From Kangiellaceae bacterium (lineage in GTDB: Bacteria > Pseudomonadota > Gammaproteobacteria > Enterobacterales > Kangiellaceae): DNA of 6,147 bases. The stretch's first letter is position 1. The number at the start of each line of letters is the position of its first letter. The notes under the pieces were generated by a model, which was given only the letters and a program-made list of their open reading frames with translations, searched no databases and was not told where the DNA came from. The position numbers and the translations under genes are program-made. The stretch is taken from positions 1 through 6,147 of the forward strand of contig JAUUYO010000202.1 of assembly GCA_030590405.1 (NCBI GenBank). Direction: 5' to 3'. This document shows positions 5,577-6,147 of the stretch, piece by piece.

Positions 5577-6147
5577 TTATATTTTTTCTTTTCGCCGTTG
5601 CCAGGCAAAAAAGCCACTGATTGCCAATAAAATAACGATGATACCCACCAGATCGGTTAGCAATTTTCCCGGTAGAGAAAAAATTCTGCCGCTGTGTAAA
5701 TCCTGAATAAACTTTAATTGAGTAATTTGATTGTCCAGATAGTTATTTTGCAAACGGACAAGCGCATCTCCTTCGAGAGCGCGTAGAGCCGCCGATATTT
5801 TCAGTTTTAATTCTGTTTTATTCCAGCTAAGATTCTCTTGATCAAGCGACCACCAATCCTGATCGATTGATATCAAAAGTTCACTGAGATTATTTTCTGT
5901 CGTTCGGTGGTTCAAGGTGGCAATCCGATCGATCGGCAGCGGTAGCCCTGTTTGCTGATTAAGGCTTTCAACCAGTTCAAAATCTCTGTTATAAATAAAT
6001 ATTTCTGTAGCGGTTGCCAGATAATACAAATCATCTAATTCAACCAGGCCAATAAGAGAGCTGGTTTGCTCGATGATTTGAAGTTCATCCAGATAAATCT
6101 TATCGCCAAGCTGACATATTTTATTTTTTAACTCACTTTGTATAATA
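5577..6147 (-). CDS. PepSY-associated transmembrane protein, 5' end outside the window
   Basis: The minus-strand frame is open from the window edge to TAA at 5577-5579, giving 189 visible residues. An apparent start at 6029 is a TTG inside the frame, and 39 further codons upstream keep the same register and character, so it is not the real start. The segment DLHSGRIFSLPGKLLTDLVG followed by a transmembrane helix (IIVILLAISGFFAW, about 164-183) and a basic tail QRRKEKI is characteristic of the C-terminus of PepSY-TM family proteins. Before it, LDDLYYLATATEIFIYNRDFE looks like a beta-rich extracytoplasmic sensor-like domain, inferred from pattern only. A second, N-terminal helix is expected off-window. 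PepSY-TM proteins occur in envelope and metal-uptake contexts, but no substrate can be named here. It converges on the ParA-type gene with 23 bp between stop codons. Confidence 0.75.
   Translation of the reverse strand, partial: IIQSELKNKICQLGDKIYLDELQIIEQTSSLIGLVELDDLYYLATATEIFIYNRDFELVESLNQQTGLPLPIDRIATLNHRTTENNLSELLISIDQDWWSLDQENLSWNKTELKLKISAALRALEGDALVRLQNNYLDNQITQLKFIQDLHSGRIFSLPGKLLTDLVGIIVILLAISGFFAWQRRKEKI

Overview
The window looks like chromosomal DNA from a moderately AT-rich gammaproteobacterium. The evidence is an RpoE that is close to E. coli RpoE almost residue for residue, a RseA/RseC pair, and a MucD-type protease in one co-directional block. The species cannot be fixed from this sequence. 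A marine lineage is a guess only.

Region 1 (1-3478) is the extracytoplasmic (envelope) stress operon: the 3' two thirds of rpoE (sigma-E), rseA (membrane anti-sigma factor), rseC, and mucD (periplasmic serine protease with two PDZ domains). There is no rseB/mucB between rseA and rseC, where E. coli and Pseudomonas carry it. rpoE and rseA are separated by 293 bp holding a good sigma-E-type promoter (456-482). A perfect extended -10 element (1558-1566) lies just upstream of rseC. The inferred logic is that sigma-E drives its own inhibitor from a second site, while rseC-mucD can also be read at a basal level.

Region 2 (3479-4842) is a 198-bp spacer with tandem repeats and a 30-bp dyad, then ada, a complete methyl-DNA repair protein with its own transcription-factor domains. 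Region 3 (4843-6147) has an orphan ParA-type ATPase and, converging on it from the minus strand, the C-terminal part of a PepSY-TM-type membrane protein that runs off the window.

The most unusual feature is a set of five short tandem repeat arrays, all within 491-3572 and all at or next to gene ends. They are 13 bp x2 in the rseA leader, 15 bp x4 over the rseA start codon, 15 bp x4 (degenerate) at the rseA 3' end, 14 bp x3 after the rseA stop, and 19 bp x6 beginning inside the last codons of mucD. The two arrays inside coding sequence have periods divisible by three and the three mainly non-coding ones do not. The ada-parA-PepSY half has no such arrays. No RNA gene, insertion sequence or CRISPR array was seen.
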